From assembly GCA_007182875.1 (NCBI GenBank), contig AP019514.1, positions 2,294,001 through 2,358,000 on the forward strand: a stretch of DNA of 64,000 bases, written 5' to 3'. Below, piece by piece: positions 1 through 9,157 of this stretch. Position 1 is the stretch's first letter; every line of letters starts with the position of its first letter. The stretch comes from Vreelandella sulfidaeris. Its GTDB lineage: Bacteria > Pseudomonadota > Gammaproteobacteria > Pseudomonadales > Halomonadaceae. A program made the translations under genes and the position numbers. Under the pieces are notes generated by a model that was not told the DNA's origin, searched no databases, and saw only the letters and a list, made by a program, of their open reading frames with translations.

Positions 1-596
1 ACCACGATGCGCGGAGAGCGGTGACGGGTGCGGAGCCTCAAGGATTAAATGGCGCCTTTGGTCAATCAGCGCTTTCTTCTGGCGCGCATGGCTTCCCCAA
101 AGGAGAAATACACTGGGAGGCGCGTGTTCGCTGACGGTTTCAATTGCACGGTCGGTGAACGTCTCCCACCCCCTTGCCGCGGTGAGAGCCAGCGTTGCCC
201 TGCTCCACTGTTAAAGACGTGTTTAACAGTAGGACACCTTGCTTTGCCCATGATTCTAAATGGCCGTGCTGTACCGGTTTAAAACCTACATCAGTTGCCA
301 ACTCTTTATAGATATTGACCAAGGATGGCGGCACTTTTACACCAGGTTGCACGGAAAAGCTGATGCCGTGCGCCTGATGGGGGCCGTGATAGGGATCTTG
401 CCCCAAAATGACAACTTTCACTTCCTTCAGAGGGGGTCAATTCAAAGGCACGAAACCAATGAGATGAGTGCGGATAAATGGTTTTTTTAGCGGCTTTCTG
501 CTCCGCTAAAAATTCTTTCAGCGCTAACATATAATCAGCCTGAAATTCATTACCCAACCACTGACGCCAATCTTCGGGAAGTGGGTTATTCATCAT
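1..596 (-). CDS. ung: Uracil-DNA glycosylase, 3' end cut by window edge
   Basis: Family-1 uracil-DNA glycosylase, which removes uracil from DNA as the first step of base-excision repair. The water-activating motif [13 protein letters not shown], then [13 protein letters not shown], the [15 protein letters not shown] stretch and, at the window edge, the [10 protein letters not shown] uracil/DNA-binding motif are all readable. They lie in three frames: the frame changes near 431 (one extra base) and near 167 (a run of five G where four restore [12 protein letters not shown]). The start ATGATG overlaps the gpt stop by one base, so ung is the last gene of an apt-gpt-ung run. The C-terminal residues lie beyond position 1. 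I take the breaks as sequence errors, not gene loss. Confidence 0.93.
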
Positions 597-1075
597 TACC
601 TCTTCATTTGGTCGACAAGTGGCTCAACGTAAGCAATACCCATATCCCAAGGAAATTGAATCCAGCACTGCTGAGCGACTTCTGTCAGGTATTGATCCAC
701 TAAAGGGCGACCATCCGGCTTGGCATAAATAGTGACAAAATGGGCCTTAGGCAGCATCTTGCGTACCGCACGAGCCGTTTTGCCGGTATCCACCAAATCA
801 TCAACAAGCAACCAGCCTTCACCGTCATGATCGACGCCCTTCATAATATCCAGGCCACCCTGATCCATGTGGTCATAGCTTTTGATGCAGACAGTATCGA
901 TCAGGCGGATATTAAGTTCCCGTGCGATGAGCGCAGCAGGAATTAAACCGCCACGAGTAATCGCCACAATGCCTTTAAAATCGCGTTCGATCATTTGATG
1001 ACAAAGGGTACGAACATCACGGTGCAGCTGATCCCAGGAGACAGTGAAATGTTGATGATAACGATCGCTGCTCAT
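596..1075 (-). CDS. gpt: Xanthine(-guanine) phosphoribosyltransferase
   Basis: Transfers phosphoribose from PRPP to xanthine/guanine (purine salvage). The 159-residue frame is intact. The PRPP-binding motif is [14 protein letters not shown], and the N-terminal part has [18 protein letters not shown], both typical of Gpt. The start [10 protein letters not shown] is chosen because it agrees with the usual Gpt length and lies just downstream of the apt stop; an upstream in-frame Met exists but would lie inside apt. It is embedded between apt and ung with almost no spacing, so the three are probably one transcript. Confidence 0.92.
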   Translation of the reverse strand: MSSDRYHQHFTVSWDQLHRDVRTLCHQMIERDFKGIVAITRGGLIPAALIARELNIRLIDTVCIKSYDHMDQGGLDIMKGVDHDGEGWLLVDDLVDTGKTARAVRKMLPKAHFVTIYAKPDGRPLVDQYLTEVAQQCWIQFPWDMGIAYVEPLVDQMKR

Positions 1076-1080
1076 AGGGA

Positions 1081-1625
1081 TTACTCGTTTTCGTTGAAAG
1101 AACAAACGGCGAACACACTGTAGCCCGCATCGCGAATTTTTGAGAGCCGCCCAGCTCTGGCAAATCAATAATAGTCGCGGTTTCCACTACCTGACCACCG
1201 CTGCGCTGGATAAGGTTGGCCGCGGCCAGCATAGTACCGCCGGTTGCGATCAAGTCATCCATTAGCAGGATACGATCATCTTTCTGGAAAGCATCTGAAT
1301 GTAGCTCAACTTCAGAATGGCCATATTCCAGCGTATAAGTCTCGCTAATAGTCTTGAACGGCAGCTTGCCCTTCTTACGCACCGGCACAAAGCTACATCC
1401 CAATTCGTAAGCTAGTGGCGCGCCGATAATGAAACCGCGGGCATCAATCGCCGCGATGGCATCCAGGTTCATTTCTTGATAGCGGTGTACGAAGCTATCG
1501 ATCAACTTGCGAAAGGCAGCGCTATTTTGCAGCAAAGGGGTAATATCACGAAAATTCACGCCCTGCTCAGGCCAATCGGGAACCGTGCGAATAACGGACT
1601 TAATGTAGTCGCCGTAGATGCTCAT
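1081..1625 (-). CDS. apt: Adenine phosphoribosyltransferase (frameshift near 3' end)
   Basis: Converts adenine and PRPP to AMP. Visible motifs are FRDITPLL near residue 27, [26 protein letters not shown] and the PRPP loop [14 protein letters not shown]. Near 1138 the gene reads five A where six are needed; restoring one gives the expected end [18 protein letters not shown] and a stop a few bases before the gpt start. The start MSIYGDYIK is preferred over a Met four codons upstream. It heads a salvage group with gpt, directly downstream of a purine permease, so uptake and salvage may be co-expressed. Confidence 0.92.
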
Positions 1626-1679
1626 CGCGTCTCTCATCGAATAGTAAAAAGTTAAGGGGCAAGCAGATGCAAAGCCCGA

Positions 1680-2973
1680 TCAAATTAAGAATAGGTATCT
1701 TGTTGCAAACAGCAGCGACAAAATAATGACGGCCGGATTCAAGTCGCTGAAACGGCCCGAAAGCGCCTTAATTGCCACATAGCTGATAAAGCCTAGCGCA
1801 ATCCCTTCTGCAATTGAGAACGTCAATGGCATGGCCAGTGCGGCAATCAACACAGGAGCACCATCCGTGGGGTCTTCCCAGTTAGCGTGCGCCAAGCTAC
1901 CAGCCATTAATACGGCCACATATAGCAATGCACCGGCCGTGGCATACGCTGGGATAGAGCCTGCCAACGGGGCAAAGAACAGACTAATGAGGAATAAACC
2001 GCCAACGATTACCGCCGTTAAACCAGTACGTCCACCGGATGCAATACCTGCAGTTGATTCAATATAGCTAGTGGTGGTGGAAGTACCCAGCGCAGCACCC
2101 GCCATAGAAGCCGTACTGTCGGCCATCATAGCGCGGCCAATGCGCGGCAACTTGCCATCTTTGTCTAACAGTTTGCCGCGGTGTGCAACCCCACTAACGT
2201 GCCGGACGTATCGAATAAATCCACAAATAGGAAAGCAAAATGACACTGAGCATCGCCACATCCAGCGCGCCCATCAAATCCATCGCCATAAAGGTAGGCG
2301 CAATCGACGGGGCATCGACATCAGCCCGCCATACTCATTATGGCCAAGGACCATGGCCATCACCGTGATGCCCAAAATACCGATCATGACCGCCCCGGTA
2401 ACTCTCAAATATGAGAGCGCGGTAATAACAAAGAAGCCGAGCAGTGCATAAATAGCAGGCGGCTGAGAGAGATCTCCCAATGAAACAAACGTCGCTGGAT
2501 TAGCGACCACGATACCCGCATTCTTAAGCGCTATCATCGCCAAGAAAAGGCCGATACCGGCGGCAATACCGAGCCGTAACGTCATAGGAATGGAGTTGAT
2601 AATCCACTCCCGAATTCTAAAAATGCTTAATAAGAAAAAGGTTAAGCCGGAGAAGAAGACAGCCCCAACGCCGCCTCCCAGGTGTAGCCCATTCCCAGTA
2701 CCACACCGTAGGTGAAAAGGCATTTAAACCCATACCTGGTGCCTGGGCGATAGGATAATTGGCCCACAAGCCCATCACAAAACAACCAATCGCCGCGGCC
2801 AAGCATGTCGCAACAAATACCGCACCGTAGTCCATGCCTGCTTCAGACAAGATGCTCGGGTTAACGAAAATAATGTAGGCCATCGTCAGGAACGTGGTGA
2901 TCCCAGCGATAACTTCTGTTTTCACATTGGTTTTATGCTCAGTGAGCTTGAAATAGTTATCCAGAAGTTTCAT
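1680..2973 (-). CDS. NCS2-family purine permease (adenine or guanine/hypoxanthine type)
   Basis: Inner-membrane nucleobase:cation symporter of the NCS2/AzgA branch, about 430 residues when three frames are joined. The N-terminus MKLLDNYFKLTEHKTNVKTE leads into GITTFLTMAYIIFVNP, then APGMGLNAF, then GTSTTTSYIESTAGIASGGRTGL, a substrate-region signature of this group; about 12-14 hydrophobic segments are visible. Frame changes lie near 2720 and 2668 (each one base short of a homopolymer) and between about 2230 and 2310. It lies just upstream of apt-gpt, which supports import of purine bases for salvage. Adenine versus guanine/hypoxanthine cannot be decided from sequence alone. Confidence 0.88.
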
Positions 2974-3005
2974 GAATGTTCTTATCCTTAGCGCTAACGC
3001 CGCAT

Positions 3006-3049
3006 GGTTAGTATGCGTTCTGGTGCTGAGAAAAGCCGCACATACTACC
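3006..3049 (-). promoter_or_regulatory. Leader hairpin just upstream of the purine permease start
   Basis: On the minus strand GGTAGTATGTGCG is followed after 19 bases by CGCATACTAACC, giving an imperfect stem of about eleven pairs that ends about 33 bases before the permease ATG. It could be an mRNA 5'-UTR structure or a regulator-binding inverted repeat. I do not recognise a known riboswitch consensus in it. Confidence 0.4.
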
Positions 3050-3180
3050 GAAACGCTCCCCATGATGCGAGCGCCTAAGTATGGCGACCAATATACGCGG
3101 AAACAGCCCCGCCGATTATGCCAAGCAATCTTTAGGCCACGAGCTAACCGATCGGTCAATTCTGCAGCCAATAAATAACA

Positions 3181-3806
3181 TTACCGGCGCTGCTGCGCCA
3201 ATACACGCTCAACGGTTTCAACGATCACCTGGGTTTGCGGATCGATTTCTATGTTCACACTATCCCCAGGCGCTCGATTCTGGAGGGTGGTACGCGACAA
3301 CGTTTCAGGAATTAAATTGACGCTGAACTCCACGCCCCCCCTATCAGCCTGCCGCACATCGCCTATGGTCAAGCTAATACCATCCACCCCGATATAGCCT
3401 TTTCAAACACATACCGGCCGAGTCTTTCGGGTAAGGAAAACCATAATCGACGGTTATTAGGTGCCTCTTCAATAGCCACCACCTCTGCCATGGCAATAAT
3501 GTGCCCCGACATGGAATGCCCACCGATCTCATCACCAAAGCGTGCTGCACGCTCTATATTGACGCACTGCCCTGGCGTGATTGCACCAAGATTAGTCAAT
3601 CTCAACGTTTCACGCATGAGATCAAAACTAACGCTGTCACCGTCGATAGCCGTCACCGTTAAACAGACACCGTTGTGCGCAACAGACGCCCCAATCTCAA
3701 GCCCCTCGCGCATGCTGGGCGGCATTTCCACCACATGTACGCGAAAATCATCCAATTCATGCACCGCAATTACTCTGGCGACTCCTTGCACAATGCCAGT
3801 AAACAT
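3181..3806 (-). CDS. ribE: Riboflavin synthase alpha chain
   Basis: Dismutates two 6,7-dimethyl-8-ribityllumazines to riboflavin. The two lumazine-binding halves are visible: MFTGIVQG at the start, NGVCLTV and GGHSMSGHI in the first barrel, then [12 protein letters not shown] in the second. Length is about 208 residues, normal for the family. One frame change near 3400 is repaired by adding one G ([11 protein letters not shown]). The start is fixed by the invariant MFTGIV and an AGGAG about eleven bases upstream. No other rib gene is adjacent. No FMN riboswitch is recognisable upstream. Confidence 0.93.
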
Positions 3807-3821
3807 AGGGCTCATTCTCCT

Positions 3822-3882
3822 AGTGGTGAAAAGTAGTGTTGAAAAGTAGTGATGGAAATTAGTACTGAAAATAAGTGGTGAG
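3822..3882 (-). repeat. Short degenerate tandem repeat in ribE upstream region
   Basis: On the plus strand a unit close to TGAAAAGTAGTGT recurs two clean times and then in worn form (ATGGAAATTAGTAC, TGAAAATAAGTGG). It lies directly upstream of the ribE ribosome-binding site. No function is evident. Confidence 0.45.
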
Positions 3883-4165
3883 AAAAACGAGTGTCTCAAA
3901 ATAGTGGGTAAAGATAACGGAATCACTGACGCCAGCCTACATCTGGCGCCTCATGTTTTGGCGCGCCAAGGTTGCCCTCTTGGTCATCTACCTTTGGCTG
4001 TTTATTCTACGCCACTCGCTTTTCTAAAGCCGTTCACAAGCATGGATTTTTACCCAACCGAACACGTTCCAAACCATGCAAACAGGCTTAAAAACCTTAA
4101 TACCAACCCACTTTAGAAAATAATACTGTTTTAAGCACTTAAACTATAAAATCAGTCCGTTATAA
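3883..4165. other. Intergenic stretch between divergent ribE and metN
   Basis: No convincing gene. A small hairpin (CGCCAG, 7-base loop, CTGGCG) sits near 3929-3947 without a U-tract. The right part (4110-4160) is AT-rich and leads into the metN promoter. The ribE promoter should also lie in this stretch, but I cannot place it with confidence. Confidence 0.5.
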
Positions 4166-4194
4166 TTGACATAGAAACTGTCTATCTCTAGAAT
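4166..4194 (+). promoter_or_regulatory. Sigma-70 promoter for the metN leader
   Basis: TTGACA (4166-4171), a 17-base spacer and TAGAAT (4189-4194) match the sigma-70 consensus closely. Transcription would start near 4201, giving a 5'-UTR of about 210 bases before metN. Confidence 0.75.
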
Positions 4195-4200
4195 TCTGCC

Positions 4201-4411
4201 GCAAATGTAAAGACGCCGATTTGTACCCAGATTGCGGGCGTCCATCGAGTCACTGACTCGGTGAAGTGCAGCTAAACGGGTGTGTCCAGCGTTGATGGCC
4301 ACCCATTAGGGTGGCCTTTTGTTTCCCATTCGATGTTGGCCCGCCCTATACTGACCCGCCCGGTAGTTGCGCCCCGCTCTCCGTCTTCGGCCTACCGTTA
4401 AGGCAGACGCT
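4201..4411 (+). promoter_or_regulatory. Structured leader of metNIQ, candidate riboswitch/attenuator
   Basis: Three elements are visible in order. Hairpin 1 pairs GACGCC with GGCGTC (about 4213-4243). Hairpin 2 pairs CATCGAGTC with GACTCGGTG around loop ACT (about 4243-4263). Next comes an intrinsic terminator made of GGCCACCC and GGGTGGCC followed by TTTTGTTT. GGGTG at 4278-4282 is the same sequence as the 3' arm of the terminator and can pair with CACCC at 4300-4304, so an antiterminator excluding the terminator is possible. The downstream genes import methionine, so methionine or SAM is the natural ligand to suspect. It does not match the S-box, SAM-II or SAH consensus as I know them, and no MetJ box is evident. 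Confidence 0.55.
4297..4324 (+). terminator. Intrinsic terminator inside the metN leader
   Basis: An eight-pair GC-rich stem GGCCACCC/GGGTGGCC with loop ATTA is followed by TTTTGTTT. It lies about 90 bases before the metN start and after a strong promoter, so it most likely works as an attenuator rather than the end of another gene. Confidence 0.75.
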
Positions 4412-5471
4412 ATGATTGAACTTAGCAACGTCAGTAAAACCTATTTCAGTAATAACAAGGGCAGCGGCTCGAATACCGTCCATGCGCTTAAAGAAGCCAA
4501 TCTCATCGTTCCTAAAGGCACGATACACGGCGTCATTGGTCTCTCTGGCGCGGGTAAGTCCACGCTTATTCGCTGCGTCAATCTGCTAGAGCGCCCCACA
4601 AGCGGTAGCGTCAAGGTAGATGGCCAGGAAATGACGCGTTTAAGCAACGCCGACCTAAACCGGGCACGTCATCGCATCGGCATGATTTTTCAACATTTTA
4701 ATCTACTGACCACGCGCACAGTATTCGATAACGTTTCCCTCCCGCTAGAGCTAATGGGCCAAAAACGCCACACCATTCGAGAGCGCGTTATTCCGCTACT
4801 GGAAATGGTCGGCCTGGCAGACAAAGCCAATCAGTACCCTGCCCAGCTCTCTGGCGGCCAAAAACAGCGTGTTGCGATTGCCCGGGCACTGGCAAGCAAA
4901 CCGCAGGTGCTGCTGTGCGATGAAGCAACCTCTGCGTTAGACCCACAAACCACTAGCTCAATATTGGAGCTACTACGCGATATTAATCATCAACTGGGCA
5001 TCACTATCTTATTGATCACCCATGAGATGGAAGTCGTCAAATCCATTTGCCACCGGGTCAGCCTAATCTCTGACGGTGAACTGGTGGAGGATTCAGAAGT
5101 CGGCGATTTCTTTACTGCGCCGCGAACTCAGCTTGGCCGTGAGTTTCTCAATGACTTTCTTCAGCTAACGCCGCCTAAGGAGCTGACTGAAAGACTCATC
5201 GATGCCCCAGGCGAAAACACCCACCCGGTGGTACGCCTGACGTTCTCGGGCGATGCGGTCTCTACGCCACTGATTTCCCGTCTGGCCCGCGAGTGCGGGG
5301 GTCGATGTTAGCATCCTGCAAGCCAAGGTAGAGTCGATACAGGAACGCACCCTGGGGCTGATGATTGCAGAGTTGCTAGGCACACCAGAGCAAACCCAGC
5401 AAGCCATGACTTATCTTGAATCTCATCAACTACAGGTAGAGGTACTCGGCCATGTCCAGCGCAATGATTGA
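4412..5471 (+). CDS. metN: Methionine ABC importer ATP-binding protein
   Basis: ATPase of the D/L-methionine importer on the cytoplasmic side. Walker A is GLSGAGKST, the signature is [15 protein letters not shown], Walker B is [13 protein letters not shown] and the H-loop is LITHEM. The C-terminal ACT-like (NIL) regulatory domain follows. The start [12 protein letters not shown] is chosen by homology; upstream in-frame codons would run into the leader. A run of five G near 5297 shifts the frame; with four, the frame continues ([16 protein letters not shown]) to a stop 20 bases inside metI, the usual tight metN-metI overlap. Confidence 0.95.
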
Positions 5472-6105
5472 TCTAATTTTACAGGCGACGCTGGACACCC
5501 TTTATATGGTGGCCGTTTCAGGGCTTATTTCTACGCTTGTGGGCCTACCACTAGGGGTGATGCTCTATGTGACACGCCCACGCCAAATATTAGCGAAGCC
5601 AGTGCTCAACCAAGCACTGAGTATTATTACTAACATTGGCCGCTCTATCCCGTTTATTATTTTAATGGTGGCGATCATTCCTTTTACGCGAATGTTAGTG
5701 GGCACATCAATTGGCATTAACGCGGCCTCAGTACCCCTTACCATTGCTGCCATTCCGTTTGTCGCTCGGCTCGTGGAGGCTGCGCTGAACGAAATCTCAC
5801 CTGGCTTAATTGAAGCTGCCCAGGCCATGGGTGCAACCCCATGGCAAATCATACGCAAAGTGCTGATTCCAGAAGCCCGTGGCGGGATCATGACAGGTCT
5901 AACAATCACCGTTGTTACGCTTGTTAGTTACTCTGCCATGGCAGGTGCTGTTGGTGGCGGCGGCCTGGGCGATCTGGGTATTCGCTATGGCTATAACCGT
6001 TTTAACCCCACTATCATGTTGATTACGGTGGTAATTCTGGTCGTTATGGTCCAGGGCTTTCAGAGCATGGGTGACTACCTCGTGCGCAAAAGTGATCGTA
6101 AGTAA
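5452..6105 (+). CDS. metI: Methionine ABC importer permease
   Basis: Membrane subunit of the methionine importer, 217 residues, complete in one frame. It has five hydrophobic segments and the EAA loop EAAQAMGATPWQIIRKVLIPEA that docks on MetN. It begins inside the metN 3' end, so translation is probably coupled. The periplasmic binding protein follows about 100 bases downstream. Confidence 0.96.
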   Translation: MSSAMIDLILQATLDTLYMVAVSGLISTLVGLPLGVMLYVTRPRQILAKPVLNQALSIITNIGRSIPFIILMVAIIPFTRMLVGTSIGINAASVPLTIAAIPFVARLVEAALNEISPGLIEAAQAMGATPWQIIRKVLIPEARGGIMTGLTITVVTLVSYSAMAGAVGGGGLGDLGIRYGYNRFNPTIMLITVVILVVMVQGFQSMGDYLVRKSDRK

Positions 6106-6209
6106 CAGCATCACAGCGCATTAATCCGTTATAACCAAATCGCATTAGACAACGAATTCTTATTGCCGCATCATTGGATAATTACTTGCAACGTTACTGG
6201 AGAAACTTC

Positions 6210-7001
6210 ATGCAAAAATTGATTATTGGTAGCCTTACAGCGCTAGCCCTTGCGGTTAACGTCGCCAATGCGGAAACACGCAGCATTAAAATGGGCACGG
6301 TTGCCGGCCCTGAAACAGAAGTAATGGAAGTCGCGGCGCGTATCGCCAAAGAAGAATATGATCTGGATGTTGAAATCATCGAGTTCACTGATTATGTCAC
6401 GCCGAATGCTGCCTTGGCCGATGGCAGTTTAGACGCAAACGCCTATCAGCATGAGCCTTATTTGCAGTCGATGGTAAACGACCGTGGCTATGATCTAGCG
6501 ATTGCCGGCTATACCTTTGTATACCCGATAGGCGCTTATTCGGAAAAATACGACAGCATCGACGACTTACCGGACGGTGCGCAGATCGCATTGCCGAATG
6601 ACCCCTCTAATGAGGGCCGGGCGCTGATACTGATGCACAACGAAGGCCTGATCACTCTTAACGACCCGGAGTTTCTAGAGTCCACACCTATTGATATCGC
6701 TGAAAACCCACGCGACTTTCGTTTCCGCGAAATCGAAGCAGCTCAGCTGCCGCGCGTACTGCCAGATGTCGACATGGCCTTCATCAACAATACATTCGCT
6801 CAGCCGGCAGGCTTGAGTTTGGATGATGCCTTGATCAAAGAAGGCCCTGAGTCTCCCTACGTCAACCTGATCGCTGTACGCGACGGTGACGAAGAGCGTG
6901 AAGAGATCCGCCAGCTGGTCGATGCTTATCAGCGCGATGAAGTGATCGAAAAAGCAGAAGAGCTATTCAAGGGTGCAGCGGTGCCAGGCTGGACCGAGTA
7001 A
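6210..7001 (+). CDS. metQ: Methionine-binding periplasmic protein (NlpA family)
   Basis: Delivers methionine to MetNI. Intact 263-residue frame with the NlpA-family features KMGTVAGPE, EIIEFTDYVTPNAALADGSLDANAYQH and NPRDFRFREIEAAQLPR. The start MQKLIIGSLTALALA is preferred over a Met twelve codons upstream because it gives a normal signal peptide. The signal ends in a type-I-like ANA site and there is no lipobox cysteine, so the protein is predicted to be soluble in the periplasm, unlike the lipoprotein MetQ of E. coli. Confidence 0.94.
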   Translation: MQKLIIGSLTALALAVNVANAETRSIKMGTVAGPETEVMEVAARIAKEEYDLDVEIIEFTDYVTPNAALADGSLDANAYQHEPYLQSMVNDRGYDLAIAGYTFVYPIGAYSEKYDSIDDLPDGAQIALPNDPSNEGRALILMHNEGLITLNDPEFLESTPIDIAENPRDFRFREIEAAQLPRVLPDVDMAFINNTFAQPAGLSLDDALIKEGPESPYVNLIAVRDGDEEREEIRQLVDAYQRDEVIEKAEELFKGAAVPGWTE

Positions 7002-7045
7002 CGACCAGCACTCTTATCGTTAGCTGTTCGCAGCATTAAAACGAT

Positions 7046-7096
7046 GTAATAAGGCCGGCTTGAACGTCGACATGAACGTCGATAACTGCCGGCCTT
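7046..7096 (+). terminator. Inverted repeat after metQ
   Basis: AATAAGGCCGGC and GCCGGCCTTAT form a long stem around an unstructured loop of about 28 bases. There is no good U-tract, so it is a weak terminator or an mRNA 3'-end stabiliser for metNIQ. Confidence 0.5.
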
Positions 7097-7162
7097 ATGC
7101 TCTGCGAAATAAAGCACTGGCTTATTGTGCTAACAGTTATGCCCTATCGCTAAGGAAGCCGT

Positions 7163-7647
7163 ATGCAACCCTCAGTCGACTACTCCCTACTCAATCGCCA
7201 GCTTGAAGCGCTGCTCGATACTCGGGATTGGCTCACTAACACCGCACAAACCTGCGCTTTCATTCAACAGCAGCTTAGCGACCTTAATTGGGTCGGTTTT
7301 ACCTTCAGCGTCAGCCCAATGTTTTGGGCTTGGGGCCCTTCCAAGGTCAGCCTGCCTGCCACCCGATCCCCTTCAGCAAAGGCGTATGCGGTGCGGCCGC
7401 TCGCCAGCAAACGACTCAGCGAGTGGACGACGTACATGCGGTTGCCGACCACATTGCCTGCGACACCAACTCTCGCTCGGAGCTCGTGGTGCCAATTGTA
7501 GTGGATGGCCGCCTCTGGGGCGTACTCGATCTGGATAGTCCACTTCATGCGCGGTTTACCCAGCAAGATCAAGTGGGAATCGAAGCCTTGGTAACAACGT
7601 TTATGCGCCAAACTGATCTACCCGACCTGATCGAACTCGCCGCATAG
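7163..7647 (+). CDS. msrC: Free methionine-(R)-sulfoxide reductase, GAF domain
   Basis: Reduces free methionine-R-sulfoxide to methionine in the cytosol using a cysteine relay. After joining two frames (one T missing near 7303, restoring WVGFYLQ), the protein is about 161 residues, the normal fRMsr size. It contains GPFQGQPACHPIPF, GVCGAAA and HIACDTNSRSELVVPI, which carry the family's cysteines. It directly follows metNIQ and a terminator closes the block, so import and repair of methionine appear to be grouped. Confidence 0.9.
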
Positions 7648-7648
7648 C

Positions 7649-7684
7649 AAAGCACCCCAGGCAACAATACCTGGGGTGCTTTTG
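7649..7684 (+). terminator. Intrinsic terminator after msrC
   Basis: AAGCACCCCAGG, an eight-base loop and CCTGGGGTGCTTTT form a strong stem with a T-tract. It starts two bases after the msrC stop. It can also work for the tRNA genes arriving from the right. Confidence 0.9.
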
Positions 7685-7692
7685 ACGATAGC

Positions 7693-7769
7693 TGGTAGGA
7701 CCAGGCGGATTTGAACCGCCGACCTCCACGATGTCAACGTGGCGCTCTAACCAACTGAGCTATGGTCCT
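7693..7769 (-). tRNA. tRNA-Val (anticodon GAC)
   Basis: A 77-base cloverleaf with encoded CCA: acceptor AGGACCA, D-arm AGCTCAGTTGGTTAGAGC, anticodon stem-loop CCACG-TTGACAT-CGTGG (anticodon GAC) and T-arm GGCGGTTCAAATCCGCC. It is identical in its mature part to the neighbouring copy, which lies upstream on the same strand. Confidence 0.95.
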
Positions 7770-7790
7770 GAAAAGATGTTGGCGTAAGGC

Positions 7791-7867
7791 TGGTAGGACC
7801 AGGCGGATTTGAACCGCCGACCTCCACGATGTCAACGTGGCGCTCTAACCAACTGAGCTATGGTCCT
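7791..7867 (-). tRNA. tRNA-Val (anticodon GAC), second tandem copy
   Basis: Same 77-base sequence as the adjacent copy, 21 bases apart and on the same strand. The pair is probably one precursor transcribed from the AT-rich region at about 7880-8050. Confidence 0.95.
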
Positions 7868-8078
7868 ATCTCTTTTTTGACAAAAACGTGCCGAGCAACG
7901 GATGCGTATCTTACGCGTTTATCACTGAATTGCAAGCTCTTTTACCGCAGCTGGCGAATGTATTCGTAACCTTCAACCTGTAACAGAAAACATTTGTATA
8001 ACATATATTTATTTATAATATTTATGACGCTAGGCTAGGTACTTAGATATTCCTGATTTTTAATAAAGGTAGTAAACC

Positions 8079-9144
8079 ATGCTGGATATTTTGCTGGGAA
8101 GCATAGCCATCGGTTTATTGTTAGCGACACTGATTGCACGCATTGAATTACATTGGTGGTGGATCCGTAGCTTTGAATTTCCACGCCTACAAATTGCTTG
8201 CCTGGCAGTAATTACTTGGCTTTTGCCGCTGTATTGGCTGAAGCAGGTACTTGGCAATGGGTAGCGTTGCTTGCTTCAGGTGTCACTTTTTTGGTTCAAG
8301 GCTACTACATCTTGCCCTTTACGCCGCTGTGGCCATTACAGGTGAAGAAGGCAAAAGTAAAGACGAAGATAAAGCGATTACGCTGCTTATCGCCAATGTG
8401 TTGACCCCTAATAGGCAAGCGCAATCCTTGATCGATATGATCAAAAGCATCAGCCTGATATTGTATTAACCCTTGAGTCTGACCAGTGGTGGCAAGACCA
8501 ACTGGATCCAGCGCTAGCAGAGCAATGGCCCAATAGCGTTAAAATCCCGCTAGACAACCTTTACGGTATGCACCTTTACTCGCGCTTGGAGCTTACTAAC
8601 ACCTCTGTTGAGTGGCTGATCCAAGACGACATCCCTCTATTCACACTAGAGTGACATTAGCTAATGGCGACTCAATTCGGCTATTTGCCGTTCACCCTCG
8701 CCCACCAGCGCCCAGCGAAAGTGAAAAATCACTTTGGCGAGACGCGGAACTGTTGCTGGTAGGAAAAAGATACACAAAGATCCCCAGCCGACGTTAGTGG
8801 CTGGAGACTTGAATGATGTGGCCTGGTCACGCACCACGCGGCTATTCTGTCGCATCAGCGGCATGCTCGACCCTCGCCGGGGACGCGGCTTGTTCAGTAC
8901 TTTTCATGCCAAGTACCCTGTGTTGCGCTGGCCTCTCGATCACATTTTCGTGACCGAGCATTTCACCCTAGTCGGCATGCAGCGGCTTAACTACTTCGGT
9001 TCAGACCACTTCCCCATCTTGGCAACCTTTTGTTATCGCCCCTCGCGCAAAGACGAACATGAAACGCCCGAAGCCAATGCTGAAGAGCGTAGCGAGGCGA
9101 GTGAAACGATCCAAGAAGGTAAAGTTGAAAAGCAAGAGACCTGA
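8079..9144 (+). CDS. Membrane-anchored endonuclease/exonuclease/phosphatase-family protein
   Basis: Two or three N-terminal hydrophobic helices (LLGSIAIGLLLATLIARI, then a segment near ASGVTFLVQGYYILPF) precede an EEP-fold catalytic domain. Readable catalytic parts are IANVLTPNRQ, VLTLESDQWW (metal Glu), FAVHPRPP, VAGDLNDVAW and LDHIFVT, ending in GSDHFPI. This is the layout of YafD-type proteins (about 355 residues). The substrate (nucleic acid, phospholipid or sugar phosphate) is unknown. The gene is broken by about five single-base frame changes between 8225 and 8790. The C-terminal tail is highly acidic. Confidence 0.78.
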
Positions 9145-9157
9145 TCTCTTCTCCGTG

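Noticed and set aside
2972..3178. Open frame of 68 codons opposite the purine permease promoter region
   Set aside because: No ribosome-binding site, no family features, and it overlaps the leader of the real gene.
3807..3950. FMN riboswitch upstream of ribE
   Set aside because: None of the conserved FMN-element blocks is visible; only a weak tandem repeat and a small hairpin.
4201..4320. metN leader as a classical SAM-I, SAM-II or SAH riboswitch
   Set aside because: The conserved cores of those families (for example GATGAAGCC-type in SAM-I) are not present. Kept instead as an unassigned leader.
8079..9144. EEP-family gene as a true pseudogene because it has about five breaks
   Set aside because: Density is high but active-site motifs are all intact and neighbours show the same kind of breaks.
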